Shown: in pieces, positions 25,334 to 33,236 of the stretch
Layout of the letters: the number at the start of each line of letters is the position of its first letter
Position numbering within the stretch: position 1 is the first letter of the stretch
DNA from: an uncultured Methanobrevibacter sp.
GTDB taxonomy: Archaea; Methanobacteriota; Methanobacteria; Methanobacteriales; Methanobacteriaceae
NCBI RefSeq assembly: GCF_946408925.1
Contig: NZ_CAMJUE010000002.1
Location: forward strand, 38,998 to 102,997
Reading direction: 5' to 3'
DNA length: 64,000 bases
Notes under the pieces: generated by a model
Told to the model about the DNA's origin: nothing
Database searches by the model: none
The model's input: the letters and a program-made list of their open reading frames with translations, nothing else
Program-made: the position numbers and the translations under genes

Positions 25334-26562
25334 TGTTTATGGAATTTATTAAAGAAATTGATGGAGGATTTTCTGTAATTGAAAATCTTAAGGTTTCAGG
25401 AGCTCGTGAAGGAAAATTTGGGGTTACTATAATTGTTTCCCCAAACAGTACTGCTTCAGCGGTTTTCACTTCAAATAAAGTTGTTGCTGCTCCTGTTAAA
25501 TATACTAAAAATATTTTAAAAAAAGGAATTGTATCCGCTGTTTTTGTCAATAGTGGTAATGCTAATTGTTTTACAGGTCAACAGGGATTTGAAGATTGTG
25601 AAACATTAGTTGAACTTGTATCTAAGGATTTAAAAATTCCTAAAGATGAAATAGCGATAGCATCAACCGGTGTAATTGGTCGTGAAATGCCAATAGATAT
25701 CATTTCAAAAGTTGCTTATCAATCATTATCTAAATTGGGAAACGGTCCTGAAAATTCACTTGCAGCTGCAAAAGCCATCATGACAACTGACACTTTTCCT
25801 AAGGAATGTGCAGTTGAAGTTACTTTAACAACCGGTGAAAAAGTTAAAATTGCAGGTATAACAAAAGGCAGTGGTATGATTGCTCCAAATATGGGTACAA
25901 TGTTGTCTTTTATTGTTACTGATGCTGTAATTCCTGCCGGTGAAATCAAAAAAGCTTTAAAAACATCTGCTGATGTTAGTTTTAACATGATTGTCGTTGA
26001 TGGTGATGAGAGTACCAATGACACATGCCTGATGATGGCAAATGGGTCATCCGGTGTTGAAGTTGTAAAAAATGGTGAAATTGATTCCAATTTTCAGGAA
26101 GCTTTAAATTACTTATGCATCAATCTGGCTAAGAAAATGGCTCGTGATGGTGAAGGAGCCACTAAATTCATTGAAACTAATGTATATGGTGCCAAAACTG
26201 ATGATGATGCGAAACTTGCAGCAAAATCAATTATATCTTCAAGCTTATTTAAGTCTGCAGTGTTTGGAGGTGATCCTAACTGGGGAAGAATAGTTTCTGC
26301 AATAGGATATTCCGGTTGTGATTTAAATCCTGATATAGTCACAATTTCCATTGCTGATGAAACAGATGAGGTTGATCTTGTTAAAAAAGGTGAAATTCTT
26401 GCATTTGAAGACACACCTTATCTTGAAAGGGCTGAAAAGATAATGCAGTCAAAAAATATCACTGTCAATATTGACATGTATTTGGGTGATGGTGAAGCTA
26501 CTGCATGGGGTTGTGATTTAACATATGATTATGTTAAAATTAATGCAGAATACACCACTTAA
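25333..26562 (+). CDS. argJ: Bifunctional glutamate N-acetyltransferase / ornithine acetyltransferase
   Basis: About 409 residues. Key motifs are VFVNSGNANCFTG, then IASTGVIGREMP, and the autocleavage site KGSGMIAPNMGTMLSF with the nucleophilic Thr that becomes the N-terminus of the beta chain. The C-terminus has FGGDPNWGRIVSAIGYSG and GDGEATAWGCDLT. ArgJ transfers acetyl from N-acetylornithine to glutamate in arginine synthesis. The start is ambiguous: ATG at 25333 overlaps the upstream stop (TGATG); GTG 25330 and ATG 25339 are also in frame. argB is separate, at 37.6 kb. Confidence 0.95.
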   Translation: MFMEFIKEIDGGFSVIENLKVSGAREGKFGVTIIVSPNSTASAVFTSNKVVAAPVKYTKNILKKGIVSAVFVNSGNANCFTGQQGFEDCETLVELVSKDLKIPKDEIAIASTGVIGREMPIDIISKVAYQSLSKLGNGPENSLAAAKAIMTTDTFPKECAVEVTLTTGEKVKIAGITKGSGMIAPNMGTMLSFIVTDAVIPAGEIKKALKTSADVSFNMIVVDGDESTNDTCLMMANGSSGVEVVKNGEIDSNFQEALNYLCINLAKKMARDGEGATKFIETNVYGAKTDDDAKLAAKSIISSSLFKSAVFGGDPNWGRIVSAIGYSGCDLNPDIVTISIADETDEVDLVKKGEILAFEDTPYLERAEKIMQSKNITVNIDMYLGDGEATAWGCDLTYDYVKINAEYTT

Positions 26563-26652
26563 AGAAAAGTTTTAAATATGTTGAAAACAAATATTTTTTT
26601 GTTATAGATTTAATTCTAATTTTGTAATGAAAAATTTTAAGGAGGGGAAAAT

Positions 26653-26757
26653 ATGGCAAAAGTTAAAGGAACTAACAGAAGAACCAGACAAAAAAGAAGT
26701 TATACTAAACCTGGTAGTAAAAGAGGAAGAGGAGTTAAACAAACTTGGAAAAAATAA
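26653..26757 (+). CDS. Very small basic protein (34 aa), probably ribosome- or RNA-associated
   Basis: Reads MAKVKGTNRRTRQKRSYTKP and ends KRGRGVKQTWKK: 14 of 34 residues are Lys or Arg and there are no acidic residues. A very strong ribosome site, GGAGGGGAAAAT, lies right before the ATG, and the upstream 90 bases are a typical promoter stretch, so it is likely highly expressed. The composition matches tiny ribosomal proteins, but I cannot match a named one. T-rich DNA follows (26767-26785). Confidence 0.75.
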   Translation: MAKVKGTNRRTRQKRSYTKPGSKRGRGVKQTWKK

Positions 26758-26871
26758 TCCTCTTATAACTTTTTTTCTTATTTTTAACTATTTTTTAATT
26801 GTTATTTACTTGATTTCACATTGACAAATATTAAATACTATTTTTTTTAAAATTATTATTTGGTGATAATA

Positions 26872-27474
26872 ATGATGATGCCAGAAAATGGTCACAGAGC
26901 TCATGGATTTTCCAGTGCATTCTTTTTAGATTCAGATGAAATAATTCAGGAACTGAGTTTAACAGGTAATGAAACTGTTATGGATGCCGGCTGCGGTGAT
27001 GGTCACAATGCAATCAAAGTTCTTGAAGACTACAATCATGAAGGATTGGTTTATGCGGTGGATATTTATGATGCTTCAATTGAGGATATGGAAACATATA
27101 AAAAAGAAAATAATGTTGAAAACTTGATTAATATCGAGGCGGATATTACCGAAGGCATTCTGGGAGTAGATGATGAATCAATAGATGTGGTTTTAATGGT
27201 TAATGTTTTCCATGGATTTAAAGCGTCAAGAAAAATGGATGAGGCTGTCAAGGAACTTTCAAGAATAATTAAAAAAGACGGTAAAATAGCAATAATGGAC
27301 TATAAACCATGGGACGTTCCAAAAGGACCTCCAACACAATACAGATCTTCACCGGAGGATTTGGAAAAACTGTTCAATAAACATGGCCTTGAAAAAATCT
27401 ATCTGAATGAAGAAATTGGTGAGGATATTCCCGAGGGTAAATCTCACTTCTTGATAATGTTTTCTAAAAATTAA
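26872..27474 (+). CDS. Class I SAM-dependent methyltransferase (copy 1)
   Basis: About 200 residues. Motif I MDAGCGDGHNAIKVLED near residue 40, acidic motif II VYAVDIYDASIED, then ADITEGIL, motif IV VVLMVNVFHGF and motif VI KKDGKIAIMDYKP. UbiE-like small-molecule or lipid type. I choose the ATG at 26872, 4 bases after GGTGAT; the frame is open to a TTG at 26860. A close paralogue follows at 27588 after a 113-base gap, and both share the C-terminal signature EEIGEDIPEGKSHF or DIGEDIPEGKSHF, so they arose by tandem duplication. Confidence 0.85.
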   Translation: MMMPENGHRAHGFSSAFFLDSDEIIQELSLTGNETVMDAGCGDGHNAIKVLEDYNHEGLVYAVDIYDASIEDMETYKKENNVENLINIEADITEGILGVDDESIDVVLMVNVFHGFKASRKMDEAVKELSRIIKKDGKIAIMDYKPWDVPKGPPTQYRSSPEDLEKLFNKHGLEKIYLNEEIGEDIPEGKSHFLIMFSKN

Positions 27475-27587
27475 TTTTTAAATCATTAAAAGGGGATTGC
27501 AATCTCCTAAAACATTTCTTTTTGAAAATTTTAAATACTATTTTTAAAATAATATAATCTATAAGATATTTTTTTTGGTGAATCATT

Positions 27588-28175
27588 ATGGAACATAAAC
27601 ATCATGGAAAATCAAGTGCCAGATTTTTAAATGCGGATGAAGTACTATCTCAATTAAATTTAACAGGTAGGGAGACTTTTATAGATGCCGGTTGCGGTGA
27701 CGGATATATTTCAAAAAAAGCAGTAGAAAAATATCTTTGCGATGGGCAGGTCTATGCGGTGGATGTTTATGATGATGCAATCAAAAAAATGAATGATTAT
27801 AAAAATGAAAATAACCTCTCAAATCTAATCGCCGTTCAGGCAGATATTTCAAAAGAGATTCCGGGGATAAATGGTGAATCTGTTGATGTTATTTTGATGA
27901 TCAATGTTTTCCATGGTTTTAAGGCTTCAGGTGAAATGGATAAAGTTATTGATGAGCTGAAAAAACTTTTAAAGGCAAATGGCAGGATTGCAATTATTGA
28001 GTTCAAGCCACTGGACATGTCATTCGGACCGCCGGTTGAAATTAGACTTTCACATATTGAACTTGAGGAGTTGTTTAAAAAGCACGGATTTAAAAAAACA
28101 TACTTAAATGTTGATATTGGTGAGGATATTCCTGAGGGCAAATCCCACTTTTTCGTAATATTTGATAAGGAGTAA
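27588..28175 (+). CDS. Class I SAM-dependent methyltransferase (copy 2)
   Basis: 195 residues; same architecture as copy 1, with IDAGCGDGYISKKAVEK, VYAVDVYDDAIKKM, ILMINVFHGFKASGEMDK and the C-terminal DIGEDIPEGKSHF. Identity is high along the whole length without gaps of note. It has its own RBS (GGTGAATC) and lies 5 bases before tarI, so it is the first gene of a methyltransferase-tarI-tarJ operon. It could methylate a polyol-containing wall or lipid compound made with CDP-ribitol, but that link rests on position only. Confidence 0.85.
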   Translation: MEHKHHGKSSARFLNADEVLSQLNLTGRETFIDAGCGDGYISKKAVEKYLCDGQVYAVDVYDDAIKKMNDYKNENNLSNLIAVQADISKEIPGINGESVDVILMINVFHGFKASGEMDKVIDELKKLLKANGRIAIIEFKPLDMSFGPPVEIRLSHIELEELFKKHGFKKTYLNVDIGEDIPEGKSHFFVIFDKE

Positions 28176-28180
28176 TATTT

Positions 28181-28891
28181 ATGATTTTTGCAGCAATATT
28201 GGCGGGAGGAATCGGTTCGAGAATGGGGGAGACTGACACTCCCAAACAATTTCTAGCATTGGGTACCAAACCCGTCATTATTCACACTATTGAAAAATTT
28301 GTAATTAATGATAATATTGATAAAACAATCGTTTTAATTCCAAAAAACTTTATAAATCATACTAAAAATTTAATCAATGAACATATTGGTGATAATGAAG
28401 ATATTATTGTCATTGAAGGCGGTAAAACCAGAAATGATACCTTAATGAACAGTATCAGATACATTGATAAAAATTTCGGTATCGATGACAGTTCAATTAT
28501 CATAACTCATGATTCAGTACGTCCGTTTGTTACTCACAGGATAATTAATGACAATATTGATGCTGCAAGAAAATATGGTGCATGTGACACTGTCATTCCG
28601 GCTACAGATACAATTGTTGAAAGCATCAATGGGGAGACTATTGAAAGCATCCCGGTGAGGGATTATTATTACCAAGGCCAAACTCCACAGAGCTTCAATA
28701 TAAAGAAACTTTTCAATTTAATCAATAGTTTAACTGAAGCTGAAACCAATATACTGACAGATGCCTGCAAGATTTTCACACTTAAAGATGAAGATGTACA
28801 TCTGGTCGATGGTGAAGTGACAAATATTAAAATCACATATCCGTATGATTTAAAATTAGCAAACACAATACTTGGGGACAAACATGATTAA
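28181..28891 (+). CDS. tarI: Ribitol-5-phosphate cytidylyltransferase (TarI-type; IspD family)
   Basis: 236 residues of the IspD/TarI family: AAILAGGIGSRMG at the N-terminus, then PKQFLALGTKPVIIHTIEKF, GGKTRNDTLMNSI, THDSVRPFVTHRII, and YQGQTPQSFNIKKL with DACKIF. Archaea do not use the MEP isoprenoid route, and the next gene is TarJ-like, so the likely product is CDP-ribitol from CTP and ribitol 5-phosphate. The long stretch from HDSVRPF through TPQSFN reads like bacterial TarI. It overlaps tarJ by 8 bases. Confidence 0.88.
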   Translation: MIFAAILAGGIGSRMGETDTPKQFLALGTKPVIIHTIEKFVINDNIDKTIVLIPKNFINHTKNLINEHIGDNEDIIVIEGGKTRNDTLMNSIRYIDKNFGIDDSSIIITHDSVRPFVTHRIINDNIDAARKYGACDTVIPATDTIVESINGETIESIPVRDYYYQGQTPQSFNIKKLFNLINSLTEAETNILTDACKIFTLKDEDVHLVDGEVTNIKITYPYDLKLANTILGDKHD

Positions 28892-29900
28892 CATTGTTTA
28901 CAGACTGAAATCTCCGAAATTCTTTGAAGAGGCAATTGATGAAATCGAACTGGATGGAGTAATAGTAAGGCCGACCTATCTTTCAATTTGCCAGGCAGAC
29001 CAAAGGTACTATCAGGGATCAAGGCCCGGAGAAGTCCTTGAAAAAAAGCTGCCAATGGCATTGATACATGAGGGAATTGGCCAGGTTGTCTATGATAAAA
29101 CCGGAGAGTTTAACACAGGTGACAATGTTGTAATGATTCCAAACACTCCAATGGGGGAAGATGTTTGCAGAGCCAACTATTCATATAAATCAAAATTTCG
29201 TGGAAGCGGTTTTGACGGTTTTACCTCTGATTTGGTGAAACTTGATTCGTCCCGTGTTGTAAAAATTCCCGATGATTTCAATCCAAATGTGGCTGCATTT
29301 ATAGAACTGATGAGCGTGGCATATCAGGGAATCGGCAAATTTTCAGAAATTGCAGTAACTCCAAAAGATACGCTGGGAGTTTGGGGAGATGGAAATCTTG
29401 GATTTATCACTGCACTATTTTTAAAGGAAAAATTCCCGGATTCAAAGATAATAGTATTCGGAAAACACCTTGAAAACCTGAATCTGTTTTCATTTGCCGA
29501 TGAAATATATCAGATTCACAATGTAAGTGATGATTTGACAATTGACCATGCCTTTGAATGTGTAGGGTCAAGTGCATCACAGTCAGCAATAGACCAAATA
29601 ATAGACCTAATCAATCCTCAGGGTACAGTAAACCTGTTTGGAGTAAGCGAATATCCGGTACCAATCAACACCCGAATGGTATTGGAGAAAGGTTTGACAA
29701 TTCAGGGAAACAGCAGGTCTGAAAGGGAAGACTTTGTTGGAGTTGTCGAAACTCTAAAACAAAATCCTCTTCTTTTCGAATACCTTGAAAAGCTTGTAAC
29801 CAATATTTGTGAAATATCAAATCTCTCAGACTTGAGGGAAGCATTTGATAAGGATTATATTTCACACTTTGGAAAAACCATCTTAAAGTGGAATAAGTAA
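28884..29900 (+). CDS. tarJ: Ribulose-5-phosphate reductase (TarJ-type medium-chain dehydrogenase)
   Basis: About 338 residues of the zinc alcohol dehydrogenase superfamily in its TarJ branch: VRPTYLSICQADQRYYQGSR, ALIHEGIGQVV, VMIPNTPMGED, GSGFDGFTSDLVKL, the cofactor loop GVWGDGNLGF and the late NLFGVSEYPVPINTRMVLEKG. It reduces ribulose 5-phosphate to ribitol 5-phosphate for TarI. I start at the ATG at 28884, inside the end of tarI with GGGG upstream; a TTG 12 bases earlier is in frame. The TarIJ pair is a bacterial wall teichoic acid trait and unusual in an archaeon. Confidence 0.88.
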   Translation: MINIVYRLKSPKFFEEAIDEIELDGVIVRPTYLSICQADQRYYQGSRPGEVLEKKLPMALIHEGIGQVVYDKTGEFNTGDNVVMIPNTPMGEDVCRANYSYKSKFRGSGFDGFTSDLVKLDSSRVVKIPDDFNPNVAAFIELMSVAYQGIGKFSEIAVTPKDTLGVWGDGNLGFITALFLKEKFPDSKIIVFGKHLENLNLFSFADEIYQIHNVSDDLTIDHAFECVGSSASQSAIDQIIDLINPQGTVNLFGVSEYPVPINTRMVLEKGLTIQGNSRSEREDFVGVVETLKQNPLLFEYLEKLVTNICEISNLSDLREAFDKDYISHFGKTILKWNK

Positions 29901-29901
29901 C

Positions 29902-30477
29902 TTAAGGGAAATGGCCGTTAAGTATCCTTAATGTTTCCACTCTAAAGTAGGTTCTGTCTTTTTTATTGCACATATTCGGAAGATTTTCAAGCATGGAAAT
30001 GTCATCGCTGGTTAAAATCTTTTTATTCAAAATTTTATGTTTTATTGAATCGAGAATCATGTAACAAGGGTTTTCCTGTGTGCATGCAAGTCTGATTCTA
30101 AAATCTGCAGGGGATTTAATTGGACATTCCCTAACACTAACGTTAATATCTTTTGGACATAAAAGATAAATTGAAACCTTTTTTTCGTGTTTTTCATAGA
30201 GATTTTCAGCAAATTCGATAAATTTTGCCAGTTCCACTTCATCAAAATCTTTTAATTGAATTTCAAAATCAATAAACTCTCCATCTTCTGTAATTAAAAT
30301 AAATCCTCCCTGATGTACATTTTCATCAAGCATTGTCATATGTTCTGGTGCTGGACCTTTGATGCATCTTGTGTCATGAAAGGTTTCTCTAATTATTTTT
30401 TTTGTTGATTCAAATTCGTTTTTATTCATACTTTCAACCTTGTAAATTGATTTGTATTTTTCTATATGGTTTTTCAT
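29902..30477 (-). CDS. Unrecognised protein, possible PD-(D/E)XK-like fold (191 aa)
   Basis: I do not recognise this family. The central part, GEFIDFEIQLKDFDEVELAKFIEFAENLYEKH followed by VSIYLLCPKD, has the E-x-Q strand and paired helix pattern seen in Rpn-type and other PD-(D/E)XK nucleases, which is only suggestive. A Cys-rich C-terminal half (VRECPIKSPADFRIRLAC, then NPCYMIL) may bind metal. No signal peptide or membrane helix. It converges on tarJ; ACTTAA (29899) and TTAAGT (29917) form a short hairpin over both stops. Confidence 0.6.
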   Translation of the reverse strand: MKNHIEKYKSIYKVESMNKNEFESTKKIIRETFHDTRCIKGPAPEHMTMLDENVHQGGFILITEDGEFIDFEIQLKDFDEVELAKFIEFAENLYEKHEKKVSIYLLCPKDINVSVRECPIKSPADFRIRLACTQENPCYMILDSIKHKILNKKILTSDDISMLENLPNMCNKKDRTYFRVETLRILNGHFP

Positions 30478-30611
30478 TGTTTATAAATGCGTCAGTTATA
30501 AATTTAAGCAATATTATTGCTTTAAATCAATTTTACATGGTAATGGTAATTTTCCATGTTCATGAAATTTCTGTTAAATAGTAGAAAATACATAATGTTT
30601 AATGTGATAGT

Positions 30612-30938
30612 ATGGATTATGAAGCAATAATTCGTGAAAAATTTCCCAAGTGTGATGTGGAAGTAATCACTCCGGACATTTTTGAGTTAAAACAATTAAT
30701 TGAATACATTACAGATGATATAATAATCTATAAACCACATTCCCTAATGGTATATCATCATATGATACGATTTTTGATGAATGTTGGTGTTAGGGGAAAA
30801 ATATATTATCTCGATGGATTTTCGGATGATGACATAAATAGCATTCATGAAAGCCTATTGAAATTCACATGGGGAAAAGACGTTAACATAAACCTGTTTA
30901 AGAATACTGATCCCGATACGGAAGTGTTGGGTTTGTGA
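30612..30938 (+). CDS. Hypothetical protein (108 aa)
   Basis: Soluble, acidic alpha/beta protein; no known family. Segments such as CDVEVITPDIFELKQLIEYI and VRGKIYYLDGFSDDDINSIH suggest a small alternating fold. It has its own promoter region (30478-30611) and a GTGATAGT site before the ATG. The gene is followed by a small zinc-ribbon gene on the opposite strand. Confidence 0.6.
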   Translation: MDYEAIIREKFPKCDVEVITPDIFELKQLIEYITDDIIIYKPHSLMVYHHMIRFLMNVGVRGKIYYLDGFSDDDINSIHESLLKFTWGKDVNINLFKNTDPDTEVLGL

Positions 30939-30972
30939 TATGTGATGTTGGTTAAGTTATATGATGTGCTTG

Positions 30973-31137
30973 TTAAAGTTGAAAAAACTCATCACAAATC
31001 TCACAATAATAGTTGCAGCCGGATTCACAGCAGTTTCCAATAATTACAGCATTATTAAATGACTCTTCGGCGAGTTCATCATCAGGATCTCCATGAAAAA
31101 CCTTGACCATTTCATGTTCACAATAAGGGCATTTCAT
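30973..31137 (-). CDS. Small zinc-ribbon protein (54 aa)
   Basis: Reads MKCPYCEHEMVKVFHGDPDD at the start and ends CNYYCEICDEFFQL. Two Cys pairs, CPYC near the N-terminus and CEIC near the C-terminus, can hold one zinc in a rubredoxin-like knuckle; additional CC and C sit before the second pair (GNCCESGCNYYC). The acidic middle (DPDDELAEESF) is typical of small archaeal zinc ribbons of unknown role. The frame is intact for 55 codons. Convergent with the hypothetical gene at 30612. Confidence 0.7.
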   Translation of the reverse strand: MKCPYCEHEMVKVFHGDPDDELAEESFNNAVIIGNCCESGCNYYCEICDEFFQL

Positions 31138-31184
31138 ACATGTTAATATATAAACAACTCTAAATATTAATTTAGGTGTTAATT

Positions 31185-31442
31185 ATGATGATTAATCTTG
31201 GAGCTGAATTTGGCTCTCATTTGGAATCTAGTGAAGATGCAATTGAGTTAATATCCATTTTAAATAAAATTCCTAAAGATGATTTTATCATTGATTTTAA
31301 GGAAGTCCTGTTTGTTACTATGAATTTTGCTCAGGCATATTATACTGGAAAATACGAATCTGATAAAAAAATTTCAGAAATTAACTTATCGGATGAAGTT
31401 AGCGTTGTTATGGGTGCGGCTGATGAGGCATGCAATCCATAA
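31185..31442 (+). CDS. STAS-like (DUF4325-type) domain protein
   Basis: About 85 residues. SSEDAIELISILNKIPKDDFIIDFKEVLFVTMNFAQAYY follows the DUF4325 plan: a helix, then the D-F-x-x-V strand and a S/N-FA motif at the start of the next helix. These domains act as protein-interaction or regulatory modules related to anti-sigma factor antagonists. The start is the ATG at 31185, with AGGTGTT upstream; the frame opens at GTG 31176, which is part of that site. Single gene; T-rich DNA follows the stop. The gap 31443-31703 shows no gene. Confidence 0.65.
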   Translation: MMINLGAEFGSHLESSEDAIELISILNKIPKDDFIIDFKEVLFVTMNFAQAYYTGKYESDKKISEINLSDEVSVVMGAADEACNP

Positions 31443-31703
31443 TCTTTATTTTTTTTAAATTATTAATTGTCTGAGTTTGTAATATTGTTCTCATTTTGAA
31501 ATATTGCCTTGGGTCTGAAAAATTGTTCTCGTTTATAACTGCTTATTTTAAATACTTTGTAGTTCATATTACTTTATCAGAACTATTGGGCTTTTGAAAT
31601 TCTTATTTGAATATTTAATTTTCACTGCTATTCTAGATAGGGATTTCAAGCAAAAAATTTAACCACAATTTATTAACATTTAGCTTTGATGGAGGTTAAA
31701 AAA

Positions 31704-32996
31704 ATGAAAGAAAAACTTTGTGAGAAATATTTTGAAAATAACATAAAACCGAAACATTTGAGAAAATTTGAAAGCAAAACTCCAAAAGGCAATCTCATAG
31801 AAGGATATATCTCAAAAAAACCTAATAAGCATTTGGGATCAATGGTAATAACTCACATTACTGAAAAAAACGGGAAAAGCTACGATACTGAGCAGTTTGT
31901 CCAGTCATTTCCAAAAATCCATTATTGGGATGAAAGACGATACAGATTAAAGGAAGATGATGAAAGCATAATATACCACTGCCAGGAAAAATTGGACGGC
32001 ACCTGCCTGATAATATATTCCTTAAATGATGAAAATGGAAATTCAATTGAACTGGTGCCTAAAACTCGTGGAAAAGCGGTAGCGGACGAACATGTATTGG
32101 AAATGTTTAAACTGGTTGACAAAAAGGCAATTGAAGAATTCTACAAAGATAATCTCCACAACAATGACACATTAATGTTTGAGTTGTACGGAATACTCAA
32201 CAGGCATGATATTCCGCACATGGAAACCTATATAGACATCAGACTGATTGGAGCTTATGTGGATGAAACATTTCTAAACTACATATCCCTTAAATGTAAT
32301 GCTGAGTTGGAAAACTTCCAAACACCAGATACAATATTCACCATTGAGAAATATCCGTTCGAAAATTCATTTTCAATCAAATGGTGCGGTTTAAATCAAA
32401 AATTAAAAAACTATGAAATATCAACAGAGGATACATTTCCAACATTATATGATGCAGTTCAGGAAATTAAATCGCTTTTGGAAAAAATCAACAAACAATA
32501 TATTAAACAAAACAACCGAAGAGCCATTGAGGGAGTTGTCATCAACGGTGAGCATTTCAAGTCAGGTCAGATGTATCTGAAAATCAAGCCTAAGGACATT
32601 GAAATCGAAGCAAAAAACCTTGATTCTGTTCCTCGCAGGTTCATATTAAAAGAGATACAAAAATATTTCGATGAATACGGCTCTGAAGTACATGAAATCT
32701 ATCAAAAAGATGAAACTCACTATATTGACTATGTAAACAGACAGTTAAGTGAAGAATTCAGTTATGAGCAAATCCATGATCCGAGAACTAGAAGAAGGAT
32801 TAAAAAGGTATTCATGGAAGTATGGGACTCAAAAATTCCACCAGTCAGTTTGCAGAATATCTGTGAGGAACTTGTTCGTCAAAATCCTGATGCTACAGTT
32901 CAGGAATTATTGAAAATCTTTGCAAAAACCTATCCGAGCAAGAAAAAGGACTCAAGATTTGTATATCAAATTTTATCTGCCATGTTTAAAAAATAG
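31704..32996 (+). CDS. ATP-dependent RNA ligase-like nucleotidyltransferase
   Basis: 430 residues. The nucleotidyl-transfer motifs of the ligase/capping superfamily are present in order: motif I CQEKLDGTCLIIY (adenylated Lys), motif III LMFELYG, motif IV EGVVING and motif V MYLKIKPK. Only RNA ligase-type proteins pair these with a short N-terminus and no OB or BRCT domain visible; the C-terminal 110 residues are helical and unknown. It would seal RNA ends or adenylate another substrate. GGAGGT at 31691-31696 fixes the ATG at 31704; the frame is open upstream to 31686. It is followed by a 49-aa membrane protein gene 9 bases on. Confidence 0.78.
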   Translation: MKEKLCEKYFENNIKPKHLRKFESKTPKGNLIEGYISKKPNKHLGSMVITHITEKNGKSYDTEQFVQSFPKIHYWDERRYRLKEDDESIIYHCQEKLDGTCLIIYSLNDENGNSIELVPKTRGKAVADEHVLEMFKLVDKKAIEEFYKDNLHNNDTLMFELYGILNRHDIPHMETYIDIRLIGAYVDETFLNYISLKCNAELENFQTPDTIFTIEKYPFENSFSIKWCGLNQKLKNYEISTEDTFPTLYDAVQEIKSLLEKINKQYIKQNNRRAIEGVVINGEHFKSGQMYLKIKPKDIEIEAKNLDSVPRRFILKEIQKYFDEYGSEVHEIYQKDETHYIDYVNRQLSEEFSYEQIHDPRTRRRIKKVFMEVWDSKIPPVSLQNICEELVRQNPDATVQELLKIFAKTYPSKKKDSRFVYQILSAMFKK

Positions 32997-33005
32997 GTGA
33001 TGTTG

Positions 33006-33155
33006 ATGTTGGATATTTTTCAAATCATTAATGTCATTTTAATTATTTTCACTGCGTTTTTGCTTTATAAAAACAGGAAATTAAGACATCAAATTGTCTT
33101 TATCATTCTTTATGTATTGGTAATAGTGTTGTTTTTGATTTCAATAATTTTTTAA
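33006..33155 (+). CDS. Small two-helix membrane protein (49 aa)
   Basis: Starts MLDIFQIINVILIIFTAFLL, then a basic turn YKNRKLRHQ and a second helix VFIILYVLVIVLFLISIIF. AGGTGA lies before the ATG and the gene follows the RNA ligase-like gene after 9 bases, so it is probably co-transcribed. No family recognised; the hydrophobicity and position make it a credible small protein. Confidence 0.6.
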   Translation: MLDIFQIINVILIIFTAFLLYKNRKLRHQIVFIILYVLVIVLFLISIIF

Positions 33156-33236
33156 ATTTTTATTTTTGCGCAGGTTAGCAAAAACTTTTTCAATGCTTTG
33201 GAAAAAATATATGCTATTAAATTCAAACTAAATACT

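Noticed and set aside
26627..26824. Frame of 65 codons over the 34-aa basic protein
   Set aside because: It lacks its own ribosome site; the GGAGGGGAAA belongs to the overlapping basic protein at 26653.
28181..28891. Calling this gene ispD (MEP pathway)
   Set aside because: Archaea use the mevalonate route, and the overlapping partner is TarJ-like; TarI is the better fit.
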